The notes under the pieces were generated by a model. The model saw only the letters and a list, made by a program, of their open reading frames with translations. It did not search any database and was not told the origin of the DNA. From NCBI GenBank assembly GCA_003482555.1, contig DMYQ01000334.1, forward strand, positions 3,838-14,002: DNA of 10,165 nt. Reading direction: 5' to 3'. Within the stretch, counting starts at the first letter, position 1. Each line of letters begins with the position of its first letter. Positions 1-7,557 of this stretch are shown here, piece after piece. This DNA is from Janthinobacterium sp. GTDB lineage: Bacteria > Pseudomonadota > Gammaproteobacteria > Burkholderiales > Burkholderiaceae_D. A program made the position numbers and the translations under genes.

Positions 1-12
1 CTGGCCGGTTGC
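1..12 (+). other. Lipobox (signal peptidase II site) of TssJ
   Basis: The first four codons read Leu-Ala-Gly-Cys, matching the L-A/S-G/A-C lipobox. Cleavage before the Cys encoded at 10-12 and its lipidation would anchor TssJ in the outer membrane. The residue after Cys is Gly, not Asp, so no inner-membrane retention signal is seen. The hydrophobic core that should precede the box lies outside the window. Confidence 0.8.
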
Positions 13-459
13 GGCGCCATATCGGGCGCGCGCGCGCTGATGGGGCTCGATCCGGCGCCCGTCAAGCCGGACTGGAAGACCCTGCTCATTTCCGCCGCCG
101 ACGATGCCAACGGCAACAGCGCCGTGGCCGTCGATGTGGTGCTGGTGAAGGACAAGGCCGTGCTGGAATCGCTGCAAACGATGCCGGCGGCGAAGTGGTT
201 CGCCATGCGCGCCGACTTGCGCCGCACCTTCCCCGACGCCTTCACCGTGTATCCCTACGAACTGGTGCCGACCCAATCGATACGCCTGGAGGCCGCGCAA
301 TTTTCCGGCCAGCGGGCCTGGGCCGCCTTCGTCTTCGCCAACTATGCCATCCCCGGCGAACACCGCGCCAGGCTGCCCCTGAACGGCGCCGGCTATGTGG
401 TGCAACTGGGCGCCCAGGGCTTTCAAGTCGGCGCGATCGGCGCCGGCGCCGCACAGTAA
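1..459 (+). CDS. tssJ: T6SS outer-membrane lipoprotein TssJ, 5'-truncated by the window edge
   Basis: TssJ (SciN/VasD family) is an outer-membrane lipoprotein whose periplasmic domain holds the C-terminal part of TssM, completing the TssJLM envelope complex. The frame is open from base 1 and ends at TAA 457-459, giving 152 visible residues. It opens with Leu-Ala-Gly-Cys, a lipobox, so only the start codon and the hydrophobic part of the signal peptide are missing and the mature protein is complete at about 149 residues, a normal size for the family. The body fits the small beta-sandwich TssJ fold: a strand with VAVDVVLVKD, then AAKWFAMRADLRRTF, then a strand with AWAAFVFANYAIPG. The operon position directly before tssK, tssL and tssM supports the call. 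An ATG at 40-42 in the same frame is internal, because it lies after the lipobox cysteine. Confidence 0.9.
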   Translation: MAGCGAISGARALMGLDPAPVKPDWKTLLISAADDANGNSAVAVDVVLVKDKAVLESLQTMPAAKWFAMRADLRRTFPDAFTVYPYELVPTQSIRLEAAQFSGQRAWAAFVFANYAIPGEHRARLPLNGAGYVVQLGAQGFQVGAIGAGAAQ

Positions 460-462
460 ACT

Positions 463-1803
463 ATGGAACCGTCCTCAATGATCCCTGCGCAACTCCCCGA
501 TCGGATACAGTGGCATGAAGGCATGCTGCTGACGCCGCAACATTTTCAGCAAGAGGGCGCCCGCATCGACGCGCTCCTGGCCTGGCAATCCCTGGCCACG
601 CAACCGTATGGATGGGGCGTGCGCGCCCTGGCGATCGACGAAGCCCTGCTCACGGCGGGCTTGTTGCGGGTGCTGGCGCTGGACGCCATCTTGCCCAACG
701 GCATGGCGGCCGCCTTCGACGCCGAATTCGCGCGCGGGCAATCGCTGGAACTCGACCTGGCGGCCTGGTCGGGCGCCATGGAGCACGGCGACCTGTCCAT
801 CTACCTGGTGGTCGGCAAGACCCGTTCCCTGCGCGAGCCGGGCCAGCCGGCCATGTTCCGCGGCATCGAGAGCGCGCCCGTGGAAGATGAAGTATCGCAG
901 GCGCTGGCGGCCGACGTGCCGCGCATGGCGGTCAACCTGTCGCTGGCGGCCGGGCCGGTGCCCGCGTCCGGCTATAACTATTTGCGCCTCATGACCTTGC
1001 GCAAGGAAAACGAGATCGTGCGCCGCGGCGCGGCCCTGCCGGCCATGCTGGAAGTGCCGGCCGGCGCCGAGCTGCGCCAGCGCGCGCAGCTGCTGGCCGC
1101 GCACATGCGCAGCAAGGCGGTGTTCCTGGCGCGCCAGACCGCCTTGCCCTCGTCGCGCCTGGAAGACCGCTTGAACATGCTCGAGCAAAAGGCCCGCCTG
1201 TCCAGCCTGATACTCAATCTGCCCCTGCTGGAAGCCGTGCTGCGCTGTCCGGTGCTGCAACCGCTGCCCCTGTACCTGGCCCTGTGCGCCCAGCTCGGGC
1301 CGCTGGCCACCCTGCGCCCGGGCGCCGTGCCCATCGTCGCGCCAGCCTACGAGCACGGCGACCCCGGCGCCGGCTTCGACGCCGTGCTGGGCGCCCTGTC
1401 CGACCTGGTCGACGAAGTCAGCCAGGAGTGGAAGACTTGCACCTTCACTTACGACGGACTAGCCTTCACCCTGCCGATGCAGGCGGCCTGGCTGGGGACG
1501 CGCCTGGTGGTGGGCTTGCGCGGCCAGTCGGAGCGCGAGCTGAGCCAGTGGATGGCGGGCGCCGTCATCGGTTCGCAGACGGTCTCGACTTCGCTGAGCG
1601 ACCGCCGCGTGCTGGGCGCGGCGCGCGCGCGCATCGACAACGCGCCCGAACTGGGCTTGCGCGCCAGCTCCGGCTACACCCTCTTCAGCATCGAAGTGTC
1701 CGACAGTTTCATCGTGGCCGATCAAGCCCTGCTCATCAGTAACGCCAACGAGAGCGTGCTGGCACAGCGTCCGCATGAAGTGGTCTTGTTCATAAAAGGT
1801 TGA
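463..1803 (+). CDS. tssK: T6SS baseplate-membrane complex connector TssK
   Basis: TssK (VasE/ImpJ family) is a trimeric cytoplasmic protein that links the TssEFG baseplate wedges to the TssL/TssM membrane complex. The reading frame gives 446 residues, the usual family length. The N-terminal signature IQWHEGMLLTPQHFQQ (about residues 15-30) matches the conserved W-x-E-G-M-x-L-x-P-Q-H-F-Q motif of the shell domain. The C-terminal part (GYTLFSIEVSDSFIVADQ and after) fits the membrane-complex-binding head. The gene starts 3 nt after the tssJ stop. ATG 463 is taken as the start, but no clear ribosome binding site precedes it. An in-frame ATG at 478 has GGAA 8 nt upstream (466-469) and would remove five residues. 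Both starts keep the conserved motif whole. No membrane segment or signal peptide is seen, as expected. Confidence 0.96.
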   Translation: MEPSSMIPAQLPDRIQWHEGMLLTPQHFQQEGARIDALLAWQSLATQPYGWGVRALAIDEALLTAGLLRVLALDAILPNGMAAAFDAEFARGQSLELDLAAWSGAMEHGDLSIYLVVGKTRSLREPGQPAMFRGIESAPVEDEVSQALAADVPRMAVNLSLAAGPVPASGYNYLRLMTLRKENEIVRRGAALPAMLEVPAGAELRQRAQLLAAHMRSKAVFLARQTALPSSRLEDRLNMLEQKARLSSLILNLPLLEAVLRCPVLQPLPLYLALCAQLGPLATLRPGAVPIVAPAYEHGDPGAGFDAVLGALSDLVDEVSQEWKTCTFTYDGLAFTLPMQAAWLGTRLVVGLRGQSERELSQWMAGAVIGSQTVSTSLSDRRVLGAARARIDNAPELGLRASSGYTLFSIEVSDSFIVADQALLISNANESVLAQRPHEVVLFIKG

Positions 1804-1807
1804 TACC

Positions 1808-2602
1808 GTGAGCATACAAACAAACGCCACGCCCGCGCTCTGGGCGGGCAGCGCGGTGAGCGAGGGCATCGACCTGGCCTCGGTGCAATTCCGCGATTTT
1901 TTCGACGTGCTCGCGCGCGCCGCGCAGGCGGCCACGCGGGTGGGCGACGCCAACGCCAAGTCGGCGGCGGAAGCGCTCAGCGGCCAGTTGTGCCAGTTGA
2001 TCGAGCTGCAAACCCTGGAAGCGCGCCGCATCGGCGGCAAGGGCGGCATCGAGGCCGAAGTGCAGGGTCGCTTCCTGAAGGCGGCCCTGGCCGATGAAGT
2101 CTTGCTCAACACGGAATGGGTCGGGCGCGACTACTGGCGCCACGTGCTGATCGAGGCGACCCTGTTCAAGTCCAGTTATGCGGGCGAACGCGTGTTCGAC
2201 GATATCGACCTCTTGCTGCGCGAGCGCGAGGCGGCGCGCCGCAACGTGGGCCGGCTCTACCTGTACATGCTGTCGCTGGGTTTCCAGGGCCGCTACCGGG
2301 GCGGGGCGGGGCGGGCCAGGATCGCCGAATACCGGCGCGAACTGTTCCAGTTCGTGTATCTGCGCCCGGCCGACATGCAGGGGCGCGAACGCACCCTGTC
2401 CGAGCAAGCTTACGCCAGCACCCTGTCGCACCTGGGCGGCGGCCGCTTGCCCAAGTTTAATCGAAATAAACTGATCGTCGCACTGGGCCTGCTATTCCTG
2501 CTGGGCCTGTCGGAAATGCTGTGGTTGTGGCAATCGTGGCCGGTACGCAACGCGCTGGGCGCGAACGTGGCCCAGCTTTCCGCGCCGCCCTTCGAAGCCT
2601 GA
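1808..2602 (+). CDS. tssL: T6SS inner-membrane protein TssL (DotU/IcmH family), short form
   Basis: TssL is a C-tail-anchored inner-membrane protein; its cytoplasmic helical domain contacts TssM and TssK. The 264 residues show the DotU hallmarks: LADEVLLNTEW with the Asp-Glu pair at about residues 96-97, and YMLSLGFQGRYRG with LGFQGRY at about 157-163. One strongly hydrophobic helix (LIVALGLLFLLGLSEMLWLW, about 222-241) precedes a short periplasmic tail of about 23 residues. There is no OmpA-like peptidoglycan-binding domain after the helix, so this is the short TssL type, in which wall anchoring, if any, comes from another protein. The start is GTG at 1808, 4 nt after the tssK stop; the preceding bases hold no strong Shine-Dalgarno sequence, which suggests translational coupling to tssK. 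Confidence 0.95.
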   Translation: MSIQTNATPALWAGSAVSEGIDLASVQFRDFFDVLARAAQAATRVGDANAKSAAEALSGQLCQLIELQTLEARRIGGKGGIEAEVQGRFLKAALADEVLLNTEWVGRDYWRHVLIEATLFKSSYAGERVFDDIDLLLREREAARRNVGRLYLYMLSLGFQGRYRGGAGRARIAEYRRELFQFVYLRPADMQGRERTLSEQAYASTLSHLGGGRLPKFNRNKLIVALGLLFLLGLSEMLWLWQSWPVRNALGANVAQLSAPPFEA

Positions 2603-2608
2603 CATCCC

Positions 2609-2613
2609 GGGAA
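2609..2613 (+). promoter_or_regulatory. Ribosome binding site that fixes the tssM start
   Basis: GGGAA lies 6 nt before GTG 2620. This favours 2620 over the in-frame TTG at 2623 and over candidates inside the end of tssL, whose translation would put a charged, Arg-rich stretch before the membrane helix. Confidence 0.6.
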
Positions 2614-2619
2614 TCTATA

Positions 2620-5600
2620 GTGTTGAACTTCTTGTCAGACAATACAGCCATCGTCACCCTGCTCCTGCTCACCCTGCTGGTCTTGCTGCTGCTGGCGGTG
2701 ATCGTCTGGGCCGCGCTGAAGGGCGGTGAAAAGCCGGAGCTGGCGGCCGAGCGCAAGCCGCGCATGATCAGCGCCGACTCGCTCAAGCAATCCTTCCGCA
2801 GCGCCGTCGAACTGATCGAGAGCAATCTCGCGACGCGCTCGGAGCGCTACAACCTGTCCTGGACCCTGATCCTCAACGAAGGCCAGGGCGGGCGCGAATT
2901 GCCGCTGGTGCAATCGGGCTTGCCCAGCGCGCTCAGCGCGGACAGCACCCTGACGGCGGCGGCCCAGGGCATAGGCTGGAACTTCTTCGACAAGGGGGTC
3001 GCCGTGCAATTGCAAGCCGACCACCTGGGTGCGTCCGACCCCGACGCGCCCGGCGCCAACAATACCTGGGACGATTTCCTCGGCCTGTGCCGCAACTACC
3101 GGCCCGAGCGGCCCTTCGATGCGATCGTCATCGCGATACCCGCCAGCGTTTTCCTGCGCGGCGATTCGCAGGGTCAGCTCGACCTGGCGGCGCGGGCCAA
3201 GGCCATCCACCGCCGCCTGTGGCTGGCGCAAAACCGGCTCGCGCTGCGCTTTCCCGTGTACCTGACGATCACCGACTGCGAAAGCATTCCCGGCTTCGCC
3301 GCGTTCGCGGCGGCCCTGCCGGAACCGATGCGGCGCTCCATCCTGGGCTGGTCTTCGCCCTACGAACTGGTCGCGCCTTTCCAGGGCCAGTGGGTGGACG
3401 CGGCCATGAACGAGGTGGTGCGCGCCCTGTCCGACAGCTGTTCCGAATTGTGCGCGCTGGAAGCGGCCGACTCCGACAGCCGCGCCTATTTCATGCTGCC
3501 CAACGAGGTCGAGCGCCTGCGCGCCGGCCTCAAGCTGTTTGCCGAAGAACTGATGCGGCCCAGCGCCTACCACGAACCCTTCCTGTTGCGCGGCATTTAC
3601 CTGACCGGCGATTGCAGCGACGCCGCCGCCCTGCTGGGGCGCATCCACGACGCCCCGGCCCAGCTGGAAGCGGGGGCGGACATGGCGGCCGACGCGGCGC
3701 AAGCGGAGGCGCCGCTGGCCCTGGTGGCCGGGCAGAGCAATGCCATGCCCGCCTTCTTGCGCGATATATTCGAACGCAAGATCTTCGCCGAAGTGGGCCT
3801 GGTGCGCTCTTCCGCCGTGCAGGGCATGCGCCGGCCCGCGCTCGGGCGCGCCCTGCGCGTGGCCGCCATCGTCGTGCCGCTGGTGTGGTTGCTGGGCATG
3901 GGCTGGTCGGCCGCGCGCCTGCATCGCCTGGCCGGCGAACTGGTGACCTACCTGGAAAGGCTGGATCACGATTCGCGCCTGAGCGTGGAAGAAAGCAATG
4001 GCAACGTGCTGGACGTGGCGCGCGGCAGGAAGCGCGCCCTCGACGCCTTGACGAACATCCAGCAGATGGATGCCGCCCGTTTGAGTTCGCCCTTCATGCC
4101 CGGTTCCTGGCCCCTGTTCGACGACTTGCATCAGCGCGTCAGGGCGCGCCTGGAAAAAGGCTTCGCCGAGAATTCCTTCGAACCGCTGCGGCACGCCGCC
4201 TATTACCAGATCGGCCAGCTCACCGGCGTGGCGGCCGATCCCGCCTCGGGCCGCCTGATCGTCGGCGCCAGTTGCAGCTTGCCGGCGGGCTGGAATGAAC
4301 AGACCGCGATCCACGGCGCGGCGGCCCTGAATATCGAAGACTTGCCCGAGTTTTCCGCCACCTTGCAATACGTGGCGCGCATCGAGGAATTGGACCGGGT
4401 GCTGCATGCCCTGGAGCGCCTGAAGTCGAACGACGCCCCCGCCTCGGGCGAGGATCTGGCGCTGGTGGTGCGGGTCTTGCTGGGAGCCGACGTCAATGGC
4501 AACGCCACCCGGACGGCCGAGCTGTTCCGGGAAGTGGCGAAGGGCGCCCCCGCGCTCAACATCGAACCGCTGCGACAGGCCGCCACTTGCTCGCTGCAAT
4601 TGGCCTTGAAGGCAACGTACGCGCGCCTGTTCGCCGGCAACGGCTTGCTCAAGGCCGAGCAGGCGATCGGGCAAGGTTCGACCGCGCTGCTGGAGGGCAA
4701 GGCGAAATCCTCGGACCTGGCCGCCTCCATCGAAGTCTGGCAAACCTTGCGCATGGCGCTGCACGATGAAGAGGCGTATTTCACTCCCGGCAAGGGAGGC
4801 TGGATGCGCCGCCGCGGCTTGCAACTGGGACAGGCGCACGATGGCTTGATGCAAAAAATCCAGTCTGTCTCCCTGCTCGGCACGGACGTCGCCGGCGCCG
4901 CGCAAAAGCAGGCCGCGGATAATTTCACCGGCTTCCTGGCGGCCTGGGACGCCAGTCAGTCGGCCGACAGCTACGTCCAGGGCCAGAGCGGGGGCTTGCT
5001 GTGGTCCGACACCAGCTCTTCGTGGTCCTTTTCGGCCGACCGCAAGGCCCTGCTGGAAGCCCTGTCGGCCCTGCTGTCCCAGCCGTTCATGCACATGAAT
5101 AATCTGGCCCGCTTTCCCGAGGTGCCGGCCGGGTCCACGGTGAGCTGGGATCACGTCCGGCTCGACCGCGCCCTGGCCCTGGCGGACGCGCGCAAGCGCT
5201 TCCAGACTGAAGCGCTGGGCAAGTTTCCCGCCATGCTGCAAACGCCGGCCGCGGCCCTGGCCGACGCCGCCCTGGCGGAAACGGCGCGCGACCTCTTGTC
5301 GCAAGCCTTCCTGGTGTCGAGCGCGGAAATCCAGCCGCCGGCAAGCGAGGCCGACCGGTCGCGCGTCTTGCGCCTGAAGGCTTGGCTGCAAGAGCTGGGC
5401 GCCGAGGGCGTGGCCGACAACCTGGGCGCCGTGCTGGCCACGGATGCCATGTCGCGCCTGCAACTACTGGACCGCACGTTCGCGCGCGCCGAAGTCTTCG
5501 TGCCCAGCGATCAATCGTTCCGCTCCTGGAAAGGCGAAAAAGTGCCCTTGCTGGTTGCCTTTGGCGCCTTCGACGCGGCCAACCTGGGCGCCTATGTCTC

Positions 5601-6726
5601 GCAGCAGCTGACCTTCATCGAAGCGTCCGGCAAGGAAGCGGAAGGCTTGCTGCAGCAACTGGGCTCGGTGCCGGCCGGCAATCCCGTAGTCGAGCGCTGG
5701 CAAGGCGTGGTGGCGGACTTGAATCGCTACCACCTGAAAAGCCCCACCAGCAACCTGCTGAGCCTGGAGCGCTTCGTGCTGGCGGGCGGCGCCGACCTGG
5801 ACCTGGCCAATTGCCTGGACCGGCTGTCGGCCGGCGTGGCCCAGCGCCGCGCCAGCGACGTGTTCGCCGAACGGCTGCAAATGCTGCAGAGCGGCCTGTA
5901 TTTCCGCTGCCGCGACCTCAAGCAGACGGAATACCAGGATGCCTGGACCCGCTTCGCGGATGCCTTCAACCACGACCTGTCTTACCGCTATCCATTCAGG
6001 GCGGCGGTGCTGGACCCGTCCGACAAGCACGCGGCGCTCGAGCACGCCTTCGCCGAAGTCGACGAAGTGGGCGCCACCCTGAAGCTGTTCGACCGTTCGC
6101 ACGTGCTGGCCACCGCCGCGCTGCGCGACCAGTCGCGCCCGGGCGGCAGCGCCGCGGTGCGCAAGGCCGACGAGCAAATGCAAAGGGTGCGCGAATTCCT
6201 GGCGCCGCTGTTCCCGGTGGAAGAAAACCAGGTCGCGGGCCTGGACTTGAACGTGGAATTCCGCGCCAACCGGGGCGCCGAAATCGACGGCAACACCATC
6301 ATCGACTGGATCTTGAGCGTCGGCCCGCAAACGCTGCGCCAGCGCGATCCGGCCCGCGCGCTGCGCTGGGAACCGGGCATGCCGATCGTCTTTTCGCTGC
6401 GCGTGGCGCAGGACGGCCCGGTCATTCCCAAGGTCGACCCCGGCCGTCCCGGCATGAGCGTGGAAGAGCGCACCGTCCACTACCGTTTCGACGATCCCTG
6501 GGCCTTGCTCACCTTCATCGGCGCGCAGCGCGACACCGACGCGGCGGACGCCCGCTCGCAACTGCTGCGCTTTGAATTTCCCCAGGCGATCAGCAGCGAC
6601 GCCCTGGGCCAGGCGGCGCGGCAGTCGCGCGCCCGCGTCTTCCTGCGCCTGACCGTGAGCGCGGCCGGCAAGCGCGCGCCGCTGGCCTGGCCGGGCGCGT
6701 TTCCGGTGCGGGTGCCGGCATGGTGA
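2620..6726 (+). CDS. tssM: T6SS trans-envelope protein TssM (IcmF/VasK family) with degenerate NTPase domain
   Basis: TssM spans the inner membrane and periplasm and binds TssL in the cytoplasm and TssJ under the outer membrane. From GTG 2620 it has 1368 residues, somewhat longer than many family members. One N-terminal helix is seen at about 10-33 and a second at about 412-431, leaving a cytoplasmic domain of about 34-411 and a long periplasmic part of about 432-1368. The cytoplasmic domain keeps the family framework (W-DDFLGLC, RPFDAIVIAI, LRFPVYLTITD, PGF). Its P-loop position reads NEGQGGRE (86-93) without GK[S/T], the usual DTAG stretch reads LQAD (131-134), and the usual TKxD reads TDCE (218-221). 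The IcmF C-terminal domain is recognisable from about 1208 (EFRANRGAEIDGNTIIDW, then a Gly/Pro-rich beta region). The gene starts 17 nt after tssL in the same operon. An intact reading frame argues that motif loss is functional divergence, not decay. Confidence 0.95.
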   Translation: MLNFLSDNTAIVTLLLLTLLVLLLLAVIVWAALKGGEKPELAAERKPRMISADSLKQSFRSAVELIESNLATRSERYNLSWTLILNEGQGGRELPLVQSGLPSALSADSTLTAAAQGIGWNFFDKGVAVQLQADHLGASDPDAPGANNTWDDFLGLCRNYRPERPFDAIVIAIPASVFLRGDSQGQLDLAARAKAIHRRLWLAQNRLALRFPVYLTITDCESIPGFAAFAAALPEPMRRSILGWSSPYELVAPFQGQWVDAAMNEVVRALSDSCSELCALEAADSDSRAYFMLPNEVERLRAGLKLFAEELMRPSAYHEPFLLRGIYLTGDCSDAAALLGRIHDAPAQLEAGADMAADAAQAEAPLALVAGQSNAMPAFLRDIFERKIFAEVGLVRSSAVQGMRRPALGRALRVAAIVVPLVWLLGMGWSAARLHRLAGELVTYLERLDHDSRLSVEESNGNVLDVARGRKRALDALTNIQQMDAARLSSPFMPGSWPLFDDLHQRVRARLEKGFAENSFEPLRHAAYYQIGQLTGVAADPASGRLIVGASCSLPAGWNEQTAIHGAAALNIEDLPEFSATLQYVARIEELDRVLHALERLKSNDAPASGEDLALVVRVLLGADVNGNATRTAELFREVAKGAPALNIEPLRQAATCSLQLALKATYARLFAGNGLLKAEQAIGQGSTALLEGKAKSSDLAASIEVWQTLRMALHDEEAYFTPGKGGWMRRRGLQLGQAHDGLMQKIQSVSLLGTDVAGAAQKQAADNFTGFLAAWDASQSADSYVQGQSGGLLWSDTSSSWSFSADRKALLEALSALLSQPFMHMNNLARFPEVPAGSTVSWDHVRLDRALALADARKRFQTEALGKFPAMLQTPAAALADAALAETARDLLSQAFLVSSAEIQPPASEADRSRVLRLKAWLQELGAEGVADNLGAVLATDAMSRLQLLDRTFARAEVFVPSDQSFRSWKGEKVPLLVAFGAFDAANLGAYVSQQLTFIEASGKEAEGLLQQLGSVPAGNPVVERWQGVVADLNRYHLKSPTSNLLSLERFVLAGGADLDLANCLDRLSAGVAQRRASDVFAERLQMLQSGLYFRCRDLKQTEYQDAWTRFADAFNHDLSYRYPFRAAVLDPSDKHAALEHAFAEVDEVGATLKLFDRSHVLATAALRDQSRPGGSAAVRKADEQMQRVREFLAPLFPVEENQVAGLDLNVEFRANRGAEIDGNTIIDWILSVGPQTLRQRDPARALRWEPGMPIVFSLRVAQDGPVIPKVDPGRPGMSVEERTVHYRFDDPWALLTFIGAQRDTDAADARSQLLRFEFPQAISSDALGQAARQSRARVFLRLTVSAAGKRAPLAWPGAFPVRVPAW

Positions 6727-6745
6727 AGGCCGCCCGTTGCCCCCT

Positions 6746-6777
6746 GGACGGCGGCGCCCGCCGTCCGCCCTTAGGGC
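6746..6777 (+). terminator. Tandem GC-rich hairpins after tssM, possible attenuator or terminator
   Basis: Bases 6746-6754 and 6758-6766 form a perfect 9-bp stem (GGACGGCGG with CCGCCGTCC) around a 3-nt loop. A smaller hairpin follows at once (GCCC-TTA-GGGC, 6767-6777). It begins 19 nt after the tssM stop, a usual place for a terminator or an mRNA 3'-end stabiliser. There is no run of T after either stem, so classic intrinsic termination is doubtful. Partial read-through into the next two genes is possible. Confidence 0.4.
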
Positions 6778-6869
6778 TCGTCAATGAATAACTTGGCGAT
6801 CTGGCCGAAAAAAACGTTCAAGTTAATTGTTTATGAGTCCTTACATTCACCGCCACCTTGAGGGCCGCC
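6778..6869 (+). promoter_or_regulatory. AT-rich leader upstream of the formyltransferase gene
   Basis: Bases 6781-6840 are about 63% A+T, in sharp contrast to the GC-rich coding sequence on both sides, with an A7 run (6808-6814) and TTAATTGTTTATG (6823-6835). This is where a promoter for the formyltransferase-tssA pair would be expected. I could not fit a convincing -35/-10 pair: TTGGCG at 6793 has no good partner at 16-18 nt. A ribosome binding site GAGGG (6860-6864) lies 5 nt before ATG 6870. No operator or riboswitch is evident. Confidence 0.35.
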
Positions 6870-7538
6870 ATGACCACCATCCCCAGCCCCGTTCGCGTCG
6901 CGGTATTCGGCAGTTTTTACCGCGGCTTCCATGTCTTGAGCGAATTGCTCAAGGGACCGCTGGCCGGGCGCCTGCGGATCGTCGGCCTCGCCACCGACGA
7001 CGTCAGCTCCAATTTTGTCAGCCGCGACCGGCGCGTGTGGAGCTATCCGCACCAGTACGAAGAAGAAACCATGGTTGAGAACCTGGCGGCGGAACACGGC
7101 ATTTCCACCTTCAAGGGGCGCGTCAAGACGGCCGAGTTTTACCAACTGTACGAACAGGAGTGGCGCCCCGACATCTGCATCTCGGCCACCTTCGGGCAGC
7201 GCATCGACGCCCGCATCTTTTCCCTCCCGCAAATGGGATTTTACAATCTGCACCCCTGCATCGACGACGGCTGGCCGTCCCGGTACGCGGGGCCGAATCC
7301 CTTCCAGGGCTTGCTGGAAGATCGCTCCGACCATCTCGTCATCGTCATGCACGAGATCGACGATGGCTTCGACACCGGCAAACTGGTCGCCATGTCGGAA
7401 AAAATATTTTTCCCGCCGCACGCCTCCGTGATCGACTTGCACAAATCGTCTTCACCCCTGGCGGCCAAGTTCTTTGCCCAGGAACTCGATAAATTGCTGG
7501 CGGCGCGGGCGATTTCCCATGCGGCGGCATCGGCATAA
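6870..7538 (+). CDS. Formyltransferase-fold protein, substrate unknown
   Basis: The 222-residue product matches the N-terminal catalytic fold of 10-formyltetrahydrofolate-dependent formyltransferases (the Fmt, PurN and sugar N-formyltransferase superfamily). It begins with VRVAVFGSFYRGF, a Rossmann-like first strand and loop. CISATFGQRIDARIFSLP is followed by GFYNLHPC with Asn126 and His128, then RYAGPNPF and HEIDDGFDTGK with Asp168. These Asn-x-His and Gly-x-Asp-Thr-Gly elements are the superfamily's catalytic set, so an active enzyme is likely. The C-terminal tRNA-binding domain of Fmt is absent. ATG 6870 is chosen because GAGGG precedes it; a TTG at 6858 would add only four residues. The gene sits between tssM and tssA, 19 nt before tssA. 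No T6SS role is known for this family. A sugar-nucleotide or other amino-group formyltransferase is possible; the substrate cannot be read from the sequence. AT-rich patches (for example near 7400-7412) differ from the neighbours and hint at a separate origin. Confidence 0.85.
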   Translation: MTTIPSPVRVAVFGSFYRGFHVLSELLKGPLAGRLRIVGLATDDVSSNFVSRDRRVWSYPHQYEEETMVENLAAEHGISTFKGRVKTAEFYQLYEQEWRPDICISATFGQRIDARIFSLPQMGFYNLHPCIDDGWPSRYAGPNPFQGLLEDRSDHLVIVMHEIDDGFDTGKLVAMSEKIFFPPHASVIDLHKSSSPLAAKFFAQELDKLLAARAISHAAASA

Positions 7539-7557
7539 CGCGATCGAGCCCGCTTCC

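Noticed and set aside
475..1356. A 293-codon open frame opposite tssK
   Set aside because: Gln/Arg/His-rich antisense shadow of a well-supported TssK gene.
2635..5463. A 942-codon open frame on the minus strand opposite tssM
   Set aside because: It mirrors the GC-rich codons of tssM; the product is Gln/Arg/Gly/His-rich with no domain, while the plus strand encodes a clear TssM.
5464..6561. A 365-codon open frame on the minus strand opposite the TssM C-terminal region
   Set aside because: Same cause: an antisense shadow of the IcmF periplasmic and C-terminal domains, with no recognisable protein features.
2620..6726. TssM as a decaying pseudogene because of its lost NTPase motifs
   Set aside because: The frame is intact over 1368 codons, the C-terminal domain is preserved, and the rest of the cytoplasmic domain keeps its framework.
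6827..7078. A small plus-strand gene starting in the AT-rich leader (83 codons)
   Set aside because: It overlaps the formyltransferase in another frame, has an Arg/His-rich product and lacks a ribosome binding site.
6870..7538. Housekeeping methionyl-tRNA formyltransferase (fmt) or purN
   Set aside because: It lacks the Fmt C-terminal domain, and its N-terminal and loop sequences (FGSFYRGF, RYAGPNPF) do not look like PurN; the neighbours are not def or pur genes.
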